A stretch of 64,000 nt of DNA from CAWDPQ01 sp049642465 (GTDB lineage: Bacteria; Acidobacteriota; Vicinamibacteria; Vicinamibacterales; 2-12-FULL-66-21), in contig JBAROV010000088.1 in NCBI GenBank assembly GCA_049642465.1, positions 38,616-102,615 on the forward strand. Direction: 5' to 3'. Below are positions 24,793-32,342 of this stretch, in pieces. Position 1 is the stretch's first letter. Each line of letters starts with the position of its first letter. Position numbers and translations under genes: made by a program. Below the pieces are notes generated by a model. The model was not told where the DNA came from and ran no database searches. It saw nothing but the letters and a program-made list of their open reading frames with translations.

Positions 24793-25815
24793 TTACAGCG
24801 TTTGCACGCGGGTTCCCAAGCGACTCCCCATCACGATCGGCCGCGTGGGGCCCTCATCTGGCGTGATCAACGCGAGCACATCGGGGTGTTCCTCGCAGTA
24901 CCGGCGAGCCATGTCGAGCCCACCGACGAAGATCGCCGTCGAAAGCGCATCGGCCGTAGCTGCCGTGGACGCGACAACCGTGGCGCTGAGGACGCCATGC
25001 GCCGGCCAGCCGGTTCGCGGATCGATGACGTGCCCATAGCGCCGGCCATCGGCAATAACGAACTGTTCTCCGCCGCCGCTCGTACCCACCGCCGCCTCCC
25101 GAACCCACAAACGGGCGAGCGCGCGGCCGGACACGAGCGGCGACACGAGATCGACTTGCCAGCCGCTGCCGCGGCCGCCAAGAGCAAGCAGGCTGCTGCG
25201 GCCGGCCGAGAGGAGCACGTGCTCAACTCCTGACCGTTTCAACCCGGTACTCACACGATCGAGTGCGTAACCCTTGCCGATCGCTCCGAAGTTGAGTTCG
25301 ATGCCGGGACGCTTGAAGCTGACGGTCCCGTCATCGCCATCGAGCTGCACCTCGTCCAGCCCGATCGATGCGCGGGCCGCGTCAATCGCGCTCGCGTCCG
25401 GGACGCGCCCTTCGCGTCGCAGGAATCCCCAACAACGGCTGAGTGGCGTCGAGGTGATATCGAATGCGCCGCCCGTGTCCGCGTGAAGCCGCTGACACAG
25501 GCTGAGGAGTTCGAACACGTGTGGCGGGACGGCAACGGGCTGCGACGCGGCGCATCGGTTCAGGATCGAGATCGTGCTCGTCTCCCGGAAGACGCTCAGT
25601 TCGGCCTCCAGCGCGTCGATTTCATCCAGCGCCGTCCGCGCTACCGGCACGAACGCGCTGTCCCGGGCGGCGAGCGTGATCTCGAACCGGCACGCCATTG
25701 CAAGACGATGGATCCGGATCCAGTAGCCGTGCGTGGTGGCGTCACCATCCCCCCGACCTCGCGAGAAAGCACGCAGAAAGTCGCGACGAGCGCTGGCCGT
25801 ATTAGTTGCCGGCAT
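24793..25815 (-). CDS. apbE: FAD:protein FMN transferase, ApbE family, Tat-exported
   Basis: The 340-residue protein begins MPATNTASARRDFLRAFSRG, a twin-arginine-like signal. It continues with ACRFEITLAARDSAFVPVA, GAFDITSTPLSRCWGF, NFGAIGKGYALDR and HVIDPRTGWPAHGV, the ApbE hallmarks. The enzyme attaches FMN to Thr/Ser of partner flavoproteins outside the cytoplasm. No obvious FMN-acceptor protein is encoded beside it, which is notable. It follows a secreted unknown protein by 11 bp and precedes DoxX, in a four-gene operon of exported or membrane proteins. Confidence 0.9.
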   Translation of the reverse strand: MPATNTASARRDFLRAFSRGRGDGDATTHGYWIRIHRLAMACRFEITLAARDSAFVPVARTALDEIDALEAELSVFRETSTISILNRCAASQPVAVPPHVFELLSLCQRLHADTGGAFDITSTPLSRCWGFLRREGRVPDASAIDAARASIGLDEVQLDGDDGTVSFKRPGIELNFGAIGKGYALDRVSTGLKRSGVEHVLLSAGRSSLLALGGRGSGWQVDLVSPLVSGRALARLWVREAAVGTSGGGEQFVIADGRRYGHVIDPRTGWPAHGVLSATVVASTAATADALSTAIFVGGLDMARRYCEEHPDVLALITPDEGPTRPIVMGSRLGTRVQTL

Positions 25816-25826
25816 TCGGGCCGTCT

Positions 25827-26375
25827 CTATGTCGTCTCGGGAATTGCATTGGGCACGAAGTCCACGATGAGACCGGCGTGCACGTCCCAGAGGATCAGAT
25901 CCCGGCCCACGAACCGATATTCCAGCTCCCGCGGTAACGGAGGCAGCGCGGCAAGCAGGCACGGCGGCATCATGGAGATGGATCGTCCCGCCGGATAATC
26001 GACATTGACCGCTGCGGGAATGTGCACGGAATTCTCGTCTTCAACGATGGCAAGGAGGTCATCGATGCCTCCTGCTTTCAGGCCGTCAGCGACGAGAATT
26101 CGGAAGTAACGGGCCATGGCCGGCGAAAAGATGTCCCCTTGCTGCGCATCGGCCCGTGCCGTGCGCATCGCTGCCGCGAGCGCGCGTTTCGAGGCGAAGA
26201 GCGCCGCCGGATCCCCGGTCACCACTTCAGGCGGCAGGGGCCCTTCCACCCTTCGGTGGAGCCCCACATACTCGTCAACGCGTTGAAGGAAGGTGTGGCG
26301 CATCGGATCGGTGGCTTCCTGACCCCCGACGGCCGTCGCCAGGCTCACAAACAGGAGAACAGCACCGTAGCGCAT
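25827..26375 (-). CDS. Secreted hypothetical protein (ApbE operon leader)
   Basis: The 182-residue protein starts with a signal peptide (MRYGAVLLFVSLATAVGGQ) after GGAGG at five-base spacing from the ATG at 26375. It contains TFLQRVDEYVGLHRRVEGPLPP, then SKRALAAAMRTARADAQQGD and VPAAVNVDYPAG-like text. I do not recognise the family. It is the first gene of the operon with ApbE, DoxX and the Tat-exported oxidoreductase, so it may be a structural or substrate-related exported partner. A candidate operator-like dyad lies about 107 bp upstream. Confidence 0.65.
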   Translation of the reverse strand: MRYGAVLLFVSLATAVGGQEATDPMRHTFLQRVDEYVGLHRRVEGPLPPEVVTGDPAALFASKRALAAAMRTARADAQQGDIFSPAMARYFRILVADGLKAGGIDDLLAIVEDENSVHIPAAVNVDYPAGRSISMMPPCLLAALPPLPRELEYRFVGRDLILWDVHAGLIVDFVPNAIPETT

Positions 26376-26481
26376 ACGCACCTCCAGGAATCACTGACAA
26401 GGTCTTCGCGAAGGGCGTGCCACTGGGGATGCGGCAAAACCTCGGAAAATCGAGACCTTTGCCAGCATCACGGCGACCAGG

Positions 26482-26499
26482 CGTGGACTAGTTCACACC
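26482..26499 (-). promoter_or_regulatory. Candidate operator (GTCCACG motif), site E
   Basis: CGTGGACTAGTTCACACC on the plus strand reads GTGTGAACTAGTCCACG on the minus strand. It pairs a GTCCACG half with a degenerate GTG(T/G)G half at the same spacing as site B. It lies in the 218-bp spacer between the ApbE operon and the divergent metallophosphoesterase gene. Confidence 0.3.
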
Positions 26500-26593
26500 C
26501 CCTGCGAAGAAAACCCCGCAGGCGGGAACAGCACGCGCCGTTCCAGGTGGGCGATCCGTCGGGTGTGCGAATTGCACGCTCAACCACAGTCCA

Positions 26594-27457
26594 ATGCCGA
26601 AACTTGCCGCCGCGCTGCTGTCGGGCGCACTGGTCGTCTCCTGGGCGTCTCCGTCCTTCACGGTCGCCCCGCTCCCGAACCTCGCTGGAACCGTCAAGTT
26701 TGCGGTGATTGGGGACAACGGGACAGGCGACGCCGCGCAGTACGAAGTCGCGGATCAGATGTCTCGTTTCCGTCAGCAGTTTCCGTTCGATTTGGTCCTG
26801 ATGATGGGAGACAACTTCTACGGCGCACAGCGGCCGTCAGATCTCATCGCCAAGTTCGAGCGCCCGTACAAGGCGCTGCTCGAGGCGGGCGTGAGATTTC
26901 AGGCTGCGCTCGGCAACCACGACGAGCTGGACTCGGTGAACTACCCCCCGCTCAACATGGGCGGGCAGCGCTACTACTCGTTCGTACGCGGAAACGTCCG
27001 CTTCTTTGTGTTGGACACCAATTCCCTGGATCCCAAGCAGCTGCAGTGGATGGAAACGGCGCTCCAGAGCTCGCGCGACGAGTGGAAGATCGCGTACTTC
27101 CATCACCCGCTCTATAGCCATGCGGGCCGTCATGGCGATGCGATTGATATCCGGTTGCGGCTCGAACCGTTGTTGATCCAGTACGGGGTCGGTGTGGTCT
27201 TCTCGGGACACGATCATATCTACGAGCGCCTGAAGCCGCAGAAGGGGATCACCTATTTCGTGTGTGGTTCGGGGGGCAAGCTGCGAAAAGGCGACCTGGA
27301 GCGGTCAGAGCAGACCGCGGCCGGTTTCGACCAGGATCAGGCGTTTACGCTCGTCGAAGTTGCGTCCGACGAACTCCACTTCGAGACTATCTCGCGCGCG
27401 GGAAAGACTGTGGATACCGGCACCATCCGCCGCAACGCGTCGCGCGCGGGAACCTGA
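26594..27457 (+). CDS. Secreted calcineurin-type metallophosphoesterase
   Basis: The 287-residue protein has a signal peptide and the full dinuclear-metal pattern: VIGDNGTGD, MMGDNFYG, LGNHDEL, YFHHPLYSH and FSGHDHIYERL. It should hydrolyse phosphoesters in the periplasm; the closest style is the purple-acid-phosphatase-like group. The NhaA-like gene starts 12 bp after its stop, so the two are probably co-transcribed. Confidence 0.88.
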   Translation: MPKLAAALLSGALVVSWASPSFTVAPLPNLAGTVKFAVIGDNGTGDAAQYEVADQMSRFRQQFPFDLVLMMGDNFYGAQRPSDLIAKFERPYKALLEAGVRFQAALGNHDELDSVNYPPLNMGGQRYYSFVRGNVRFFVLDTNSLDPKQLQWMETALQSSRDEWKIAYFHHPLYSHAGRHGDAIDIRLRLEPLLIQYGVGVVFSGHDHIYERLKPQKGITYFVCGSGGKLRKGDLERSEQTAAGFDQDQAFTLVEVASDELHFETISRAGKTVDTGTIRRNASRAGT

Positions 27458-27469
27458 GGCGAGGATGTC

Positions 27470-28648
27470 ATGAAAGCCGTCGCCGTAATGGACCACCCCA
27501 CGAGTCGCACCGGAGCCAGCAGGTTCCCGCAACTCTGGCGCTTCGCCATGGAGTATCTTTTCGCACTCCCGATTGGCGCCGGGTTCGCCCTCATCTGGGC
27601 CAACGCGGATGCCGAAACGTACTACCGTTTCGTCGACGCATCGGCCGTCATCGTCAACGACGTCGCGATGGTGCTGTTCTTCGCGCTCATTACGAAAGAG
27701 ATCGTCGAAGCGACGGCACCGGGTGGGGTCCTGCATACCTGGCGGCAGGCGGCCATGCCGGTGCTGGCCTCGGTTGGTATCGTTACGGTTCCGGTCGTGC
27801 TTTTCGCGTTGCTCGTCCGCGTCTTCGACGAACCCATGCTCGTCCGCGGCTGGACGACGGTGATGCCCATAGACATTGCACTGGGGTACTTCACCGCGCG
27901 GATTATTTTCGGGCGGCACGCGGCGATACCGTTCTTCCTTCTGCTCGCCATCAGCGCGAACGGCCTCGGGTTCATCGCGCTGGCGATCGTCGATCCCCTT
28001 CATGAGGTACGACTTGGCGTGGCCGTGCCGCTCATGCTCGCGGCCGTGGCATCGGCGCTCGTCTTTCGTCAATGGAAGGTGAAGAGCTTCTGGCCGTATG
28101 TGATTGTCGGGGGCGGATTGTCCTGGACCGCGCTCTTTTTTGGCGGGTTTCATCCGGCGCTTGCGCTGCTTCCAATCGTGCCATTCCTGCCACACGCCGC
28201 ACGCGATCCGGGCTTTTTCGTGGACGCCCCGGCCAGCGCTCCTGATGCGCTCAACCGATTGGAGCTGTGGTTCAGACATCCGGCGCAGGCTGCGCTGTTT
28301 TGTTTCGGACTGGTCAACGCAGGCGTTCATTTCAAGGCACTCGAGCCTGGTTTCTGGAGTCTGCCGCTCGCCGCATTCGTCGGTAAACCCCTCGGTCTCA
28401 TCGCCGGCATCGCACTCGGGACGGCCGTGGGCTTCCACTTGCCGCGCGGTGTCCACTGGCGCGATTTGATCCCGTTGGGATTCATCAGCGGCACCGGCTT
28501 TACGATGTCGCTGTTCTTCGCCACCGCAACGATTGGCCCGGGGCAGATGCTCACGGAGCTGAAGATGGGTGCGATCCTGAGCGTGGGCGCGTGCCTCATC
28601 GCGATCGCGGTCGGGCGATGGCTGCGAGGCCCCAGGTTCGGGCGTTGA
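27470..28648 (+). CDS. nhaA: NhaA-like Na+/H+ antiporter homologue lacking the catalytic Asp pair
   Basis: The 392-residue membrane protein has about twelve hydrophobic segments and clear NhaA signatures: ASAVIVNDVAMVLFFALITKE, a PIDIALGY helix (D135), FVGKPLGLIAGI (conserved Lys) and the C-terminal FISGTGFTMSLFFA. In Escherichia coli NhaA the ion-binding residues D163-D164 lie in AIIDDLGAI. The aligned segment here is LLAISANGLGFI, so the pair is N164-G165. This implies altered or lost Na+/H+ exchange, or another substrate. It follows the metallophosphoesterase gene by 12 bp. Confidence 0.88.
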   Translation: MKAVAVMDHPTSRTGASRFPQLWRFAMEYLFALPIGAGFALIWANADAETYYRFVDASAVIVNDVAMVLFFALITKEIVEATAPGGVLHTWRQAAMPVLASVGIVTVPVVLFALLVRVFDEPMLVRGWTTVMPIDIALGYFTARIIFGRHAAIPFFLLLAISANGLGFIALAIVDPLHEVRLGVAVPLMLAAVASALVFRQWKVKSFWPYVIVGGGLSWTALFFGGFHPALALLPIVPFLPHAARDPGFFVDAPASAPDALNRLELWFRHPAQAALFCFGLVNAGVHFKALEPGFWSLPLAAFVGKPLGLIAGIALGTAVGFHLPRGVHWRDLIPLGFISGTGFTMSLFFATATIGPGQMLTELKMGAILSVGACLIAIAVGRWLRGPRFGR

Positions 28649-28686
28649 TCACGAACTGGTTCATCTCTCCTTGAACGGAGGACATC

Positions 28687-28923
28687 ATGGAAGGCATGCA
28701 CCCGGTGCAAAGCTGTCGCTGGGGGACACCGACACTCTTTCTCGCCTGGCCGATGTGGTGTGATGCGTCGCGGTACGAGTGGAGTTGCACGCGCATCGAC
28801 CCGCCGACGGTCCTCACTGATTCCGCAAACTGCCAGACCTGCCCGCGTTGGGAGCCGATGCTATACGGCTCGGTTGTAATGTCGAAGACGCGAGCGGGCA
28901 GCTTCACGCAGCCGCCCTCGTGA
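28687..28923 (+). CDS. Small Cys/Trp-rich hypothetical protein
   Basis: This 78-residue protein has GGAGG well placed before the ATG at 28687. Cys pairs in PMWCDA, EWSCTR and SANCQTCPRWEP suggest a metal-binding fold. It stands between the NhaA-like and dodecin genes on the same strand. I have seen similar small proteins in stress-gene clusters but cannot name the family. The Cys-x-x-Cys-Pro-Arg-Trp ending looks conserved in style. Confidence 0.6.
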   Translation: MEGMHPVQSCRWGTPTLFLAWPMWCDASRYEWSCTRIDPPTVLTDSANCQTCPRWEPMLYGSVVMSKTRAGSFTQPPS

Positions 28924-29026
28924 GACGTATCGGACGCGCTGTAGCCCTCGGGCCCGCGACAAGCGAACAGAAACCTCGTGACGGACGTTCAGCCAAAAGG
29001 CTAGAGTGTTCCTCGAGGAGGACTAT

Positions 29027-29230
29027 ATGGCGATTCATAAAGTCATCGAGGTGATCTCGCAATCAGAGAAGAGCTGGGAGGACGCGGCTCAACGCGCCGT
29101 CAAAGACGCCAGCCGTACCGTCGAAAATATCAGGTCGATCTGGGTCAAAAACTTCGAAGCGGTCGTCAAGAACAACGCCATCGTCGAATATCGGGTGAAC
29201 GCGAAGATCACGTTCGAAGTCAAAGGGTAA
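29027..29230 (+). CDS. Dodecin (flavin-binding)
   Basis: The 67-residue protein MAIHKVIEVISQSEKSWEDAA to EYRVNAKITFEVKG matches dodecin, with the flavin-stacking Trp in IRSIWVKNFEAVV. Twelve copies form a hollow sphere that binds and buffers flavins. GAGGAGG lies before the ATG at 29027; the longer frame from 29006 is not used. It is followed by the PEBP gene 18 bp later. Confidence 0.92.
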   Translation: MAIHKVIEVISQSEKSWEDAAQRAVKDASRTVENIRSIWVKNFEAVVKNNAIVEYRVNAKITFEVKG

Positions 29231-29248
29231 CAACTGGAACGTACCGTC

Positions 29249-29701
29249 ATGCCGTTTACGCTGCGGAGCGTAGCCTTCCAAGATGGCGGACTGATCCCGC
29301 GTGAGTTCACGTGCGACGGCGGCGATCGGACGCCGGCGTTGACATGGGTCGATGCGCCCGAGGGCACGCGTAGCTTCGTGCTGATCATGGATGACCCCGA
29401 TGCTCCGAGTGGCACGTTCACTCACTGGCTCGCGTACGACATTCCTGCCAGCGCAACGGAACTAGCCGACCGGCCGCCCGGCAAGACGCTGCCAAACGAC
29501 TTCGGGCGCGCGGGGTACGGCGGCCCATGTCCTCCGCGTGGCCACGGACCGCACCGTTATTTCTTCACCCTCCATGCGGTCGACCTACCGACGTTGAGCG
29601 TCCAGGGCAAGACACGAGCGGCGCTCGAGCGCGCGCTCGACGGTCACACCTTGGGCGCGGCGCGCCTCATGGGCCGCTTCGAGCGGAAAGGCGATCGCTG
29701 A
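29249..29701 (+). CDS. YbhB/YbcL-type PEBP-family protein
   Basis: The 150-residue protein shows the phosphatidylethanolamine-binding-protein fold signatures: FTCDGGDRTPALTWVDAP, FVLIMDDPDAPSGTFTHWL (D-P-D-A-P and H-W), then GGPCPPRGHGPHRYFFTLHA. Bacterial members are of unknown ligand. It ends the plus-strand run of stress genes, and its TGA lies inside the terminator hairpin it shares with the convergent amidohydrolase. Confidence 0.92.
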   Translation: MPFTLRSVAFQDGGLIPREFTCDGGDRTPALTWVDAPEGTRSFVLIMDDPDAPSGTFTHWLAYDIPASATELADRPPGKTLPNDFGRAGYGGPCPPRGHGPHRYFFTLHAVDLPTLSVQGKTRAALERALDGHTLGAARLMGRFERKGDR

Positions 29702-29725
29702 CGGGCGAGCGCCGGCCGCCCGTCA
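29699..29725. terminator. Hairpin containing the stop codons of two convergent genes
   Basis: TGACGGGCG (29699-29707) and CGCCCGTCA (29717-29725) form a nine-bp perfect stem with a nine-base loop. The TGA of the PEBP gene is the first codon of one arm, and the complement of the amidohydrolase stop is the end of the other arm. It probably ends transcription in both directions, although no T run is present. Confidence 0.55.
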
Positions 29726-30733
29726 GTATGAATGGTGCCGTGCGATTTCTTCCCTGCTGAGACGGAGAAACCGCGCGGCGTTGTTATAGAAGATGTCCCG
29801 CTTCTGCTGTTTCGATAGAAATGGCGCCTCGTCGATGACGGCAATGGCGCGCTCGATCGCCCCGGGCCACACCATCTGATCCGATCCAAACATGACCCGG
29901 CCGCCGAACCCGGACTCCAGGATCCTCTGCAGGTATCGATAGAACGCGGCGCGGGGCTGGGTGTAGACGATCACGCCAATATCGACGTGGACCTGAGGGT
30001 GAGCGTACAGGACCGCCAGCAAATCGTCGATCATCGGATAACCGGCGTGCATGATGTAAACGCGTAGCTTCGGGTGTTTGACGACCACGTCCTCGAGCGT
30101 GAAGGCACTGTGCATGCGCGCGCGATACTGCCTGGCTCCCAGGTAGACCGCCCCTGGTGGTCCGGTACCGATATGAATTCCGACCGGGATATCGAGTTCT
30201 TCGGCCAGCGCCCAGTAGGGCTCCATGCGTGGATCGTCCGGGAGAATGCCGACATACTGGTTCGTCACCTCACCGAGCACTTGCACGGCTCCTCTGGCGT
30301 GCATCGCACGAAGCGCCTCAGGAGACGGCGTCTCCTTGCCACCGAGCTGGAAGGCCAAGGCCGGGATGAAGCGACGCGGGTTCGCCTTCGTCCAGGTGGC
30401 TACCCGTACGGCATCTCCGCTGAGCACGCCAATGATGTTGCGCCGCTCGGCGATCGCCAGCGTCTGGTTCATGACCTCATCGTCTGTCACTGGCGACCAA
30501 ATCGGGTCGGGGCACGGCGGTTTCTTGAACCTGGCGATGAATGCCTCGGTGTAGGGCGCCTTCGGATCCCACGCGAGATACTCAGGAATTGGTGTGCACA
30601 TGCCGAGTGGCGGCGGCCCCTGCTCATCGGCGGCGAGTGCGTGCATGTGGACATCGATGATCGGGTCGCGTTGCTGCGCCACGAGGGGTGGCCAACAGAG
30701 AGCGACCAGCACGGCAAGCAATACGCCTCTCAT
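29723..30733 (-). CDS. Secreted amidohydrolase (TIM-barrel family 2)
   Basis: The 336-residue protein starts MRGVLLAVLVALCWPPLVAQ, a signal peptide, and continues RDPIIDVHMHAL (metal H-x-H). LDIPVGIHIGTGPPG, LRVYIMHAGYPM and RVMFGSDQMVWPG supply the further metal and Asp positions of the amidohydrolase_2 family. It should hydrolyse or decarboxylate a cyclic or carboxylated substrate outside the cytoplasm. The ATG at 30733 is used because the one at 30754 lacks the signal start. It is the last gene of the dense minus-strand operon with the halogenase-like, radical SAM and ligase genes. Confidence 0.88.
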   Translation of the reverse strand: MRGVLLAVLVALCWPPLVAQQRDPIIDVHMHALAADEQGPPPLGMCTPIPEYLAWDPKAPYTEAFIARFKKPPCPDPIWSPVTDDEVMNQTLAIAERRNIIGVLSGDAVRVATWTKANPRRFIPALAFQLGGKETPSPEALRAMHARGAVQVLGEVTNQYVGILPDDPRMEPYWALAEELDIPVGIHIGTGPPGAVYLGARQYRARMHSAFTLEDVVVKHPKLRVYIMHAGYPMIDDLLAVLYAHPQVHVDIGVIVYTQPRAAFYRYLQRILESGFGGRVMFGSDQMVWPGAIERAIAVIDEAPFLSKQQKRDIFYNNAARFLRLSREEIARHHSY

Positions 30734-30758
30734 GGCCGGACAGTATAGGGTCATAGGG

Positions 30759-32342
30759 TCAACTGTCCTTCACGGTGGGCGCCATGCCGGTGCGCTCGAG
30801 GAGACGCAGGACGTCATCGCGACTGGCTTCCAGCTTCGACGCGGAAGCCAGAACGTCGTCGGCGACCACCGGGTACCAGGACCCGCGTCCGTTATCGAGC
30901 AGGCCGGCGATATCGAACGGCTCGATCGCGCGATCGATGCGCGCCTCCAGCGACCGCCGCGCATCACGGCTGGGTAACGAGGCAGCGAGCAGCGAACAGG
31001 CGGTCAACTCGCGCCCGAAGGTCGGATGCTCGCGCAGCAGAAAACCCGGCGCGAGATCCGCCCGCCCGAGCCTGCGGGCCGCTTCGCTGAAACTCGCCGC
31101 GGCAAAATACAGCAGGCTCAGTCGCTTGAATAGCGCCGGATCGTTCATCGTCGCGTAGAGCGCGGCGACGAGTTGCTCGGTGACGTCGAGTTCCGCCAGG
31201 GTTGTCTTTTCGTACCTTTCGAGCGCGGCCTCGCGCTCTTGGCCCGGTGAGGTACGCTCGAGGAGATCGACCAGCCGGATGATGCCCAGAAGAGTCAGTG
31301 GAAAGCCGGTCGAGAGTAACGGATCGATGACTCCGGCGGCCGATGGCAGAAGCGCCCACGATGAGCCAGCCACCCGCGCACTCCGAAACGCCAGCCGGGA
31401 CGCGTGAACGAACGGCAGCGCGGCTCGGGCCGTGCGGAATTGATCGGCCACGGACGGCAGCGCCGTCAGCAGGCGATCCCACGCGATCTCTCCTTCAGCG
31501 GCGCCAAATTCGGCCGCAGTGCGATCGGTCAACGCCGCTCCCGCACTGGTCAATCCGTTGTTGAAGCGAAGGACCCAAATCCATCCGCCTGGGAATACAT
31601 GATGGACGGCCGCGTCATCTATCGGGTATGGCGGCAAAGCCGCTGAGGGCCGGAGTCGATCCCAGCGTTCGACACCGTCGAAATGCGTGTAGAGACCCTG
31701 AGTTGCCGGGAGCCAGCGCCCTGGCGCCTGTCCGAGTCCCAATTCGCGGTGGAGAAACCCTCGCGGTCCGCTGGCGTCAATCACGAATCGCGCCGTGATG
31801 CGAACCGACTTGCCCTCCCGGTCCCCGTCAAGAATCGAGGACTCACCCTCATGACGAATGCCTGTGAGTCGCGTCTGATCGAGGTACACCGCGCCTTCAC
31901 GTTGCGCTTCTTCCGCAAGCGCTTGATCGAACTGCGGCCGATACCAGTGCATGTCTGCAATTTCGTCGTGCGGACTGGCTGCCACCATCAACTGACGTTC
32001 GCGATTGCGATCGTCTTCGAACGCGGCACCGGGCTGGTGGAAGAAGAAGGTGAACCCGCGCTTTAAACCGCACGCGACGTCCGGCCGCGCGCGCTGCCAT
32101 GTCCCCCACTTCGAGAACGGTCGGATTCTCGGCAGGTCGTATTGGTCGGCCAGTTCTTCAATCAAAAGATTGGCGAGCGGTGTGGACGATTCGCCGATTG
32201 CAAACCGCGGATGACGACCGCGTTCCACGAGCGCGACGCGACGGCCACGCTTGAGAAGGGCAAGCGTCGTGAGCGACCCGGCGAAACCCGAGCCAATCAC
32301 CGCGACGTCAGCATCCACCCGGGCAACAGGAATCAGCGGCAT
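30759..32342 (-). CDS. FAD-dependent halogenase-like oxidoreductase
   Basis: The 527-residue flavoprotein has the Rossmann loop VAVIGSGFAGSLTTLALL, then VALVERGRHPRFAIGESSTP, the halogenase-like start. FVIDASGPRGFLHRELGLG and the GGWIWVLRFNNGLTSAG segment, comparable to the W-x-W region of Trp halogenases, follow. The ALLPSAAGVIDPLLSTGFPLT loop is the usual FAD contact. A Lys in RPFSKWGTW could be the catalytic Lys, but the sequence has diverged, so plain oxidation of a bulky or peptide-bound substrate is also possible. Its ATG overlaps the upstream radical SAM stop (TGATG), so the two are translationally coupled. Confidence 0.8.
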   Translation of the reverse strand: MPLIPVARVDADVAVIGSGFAGSLTTLALLKRGRRVALVERGRHPRFAIGESSTPLANLLIEELADQYDLPRIRPFSKWGTWQRARPDVACGLKRGFTFFFHQPGAAFEDDRNRERQLMVAASPHDEIADMHWYRPQFDQALAEEAQREGAVYLDQTRLTGIRHEGESSILDGDREGKSVRITARFVIDASGPRGFLHRELGLGQAPGRWLPATQGLYTHFDGVERWDRLRPSAALPPYPIDDAAVHHVFPGGWIWVLRFNNGLTSAGAALTDRTAAEFGAAEGEIAWDRLLTALPSVADQFRTARAALPFVHASRLAFRSARVAGSSWALLPSAAGVIDPLLSTGFPLTLLGIIRLVDLLERTSPGQEREAALERYEKTTLAELDVTEQLVAALYATMNDPALFKRLSLLYFAAASFSEAARRLGRADLAPGFLLREHPTFGRELTACSLLAASLPSRDARRSLEARIDRAIEPFDIAGLLDNGRGSWYPVVADDVLASASKLEASRDDVLRLLERTGMAPTVKDS

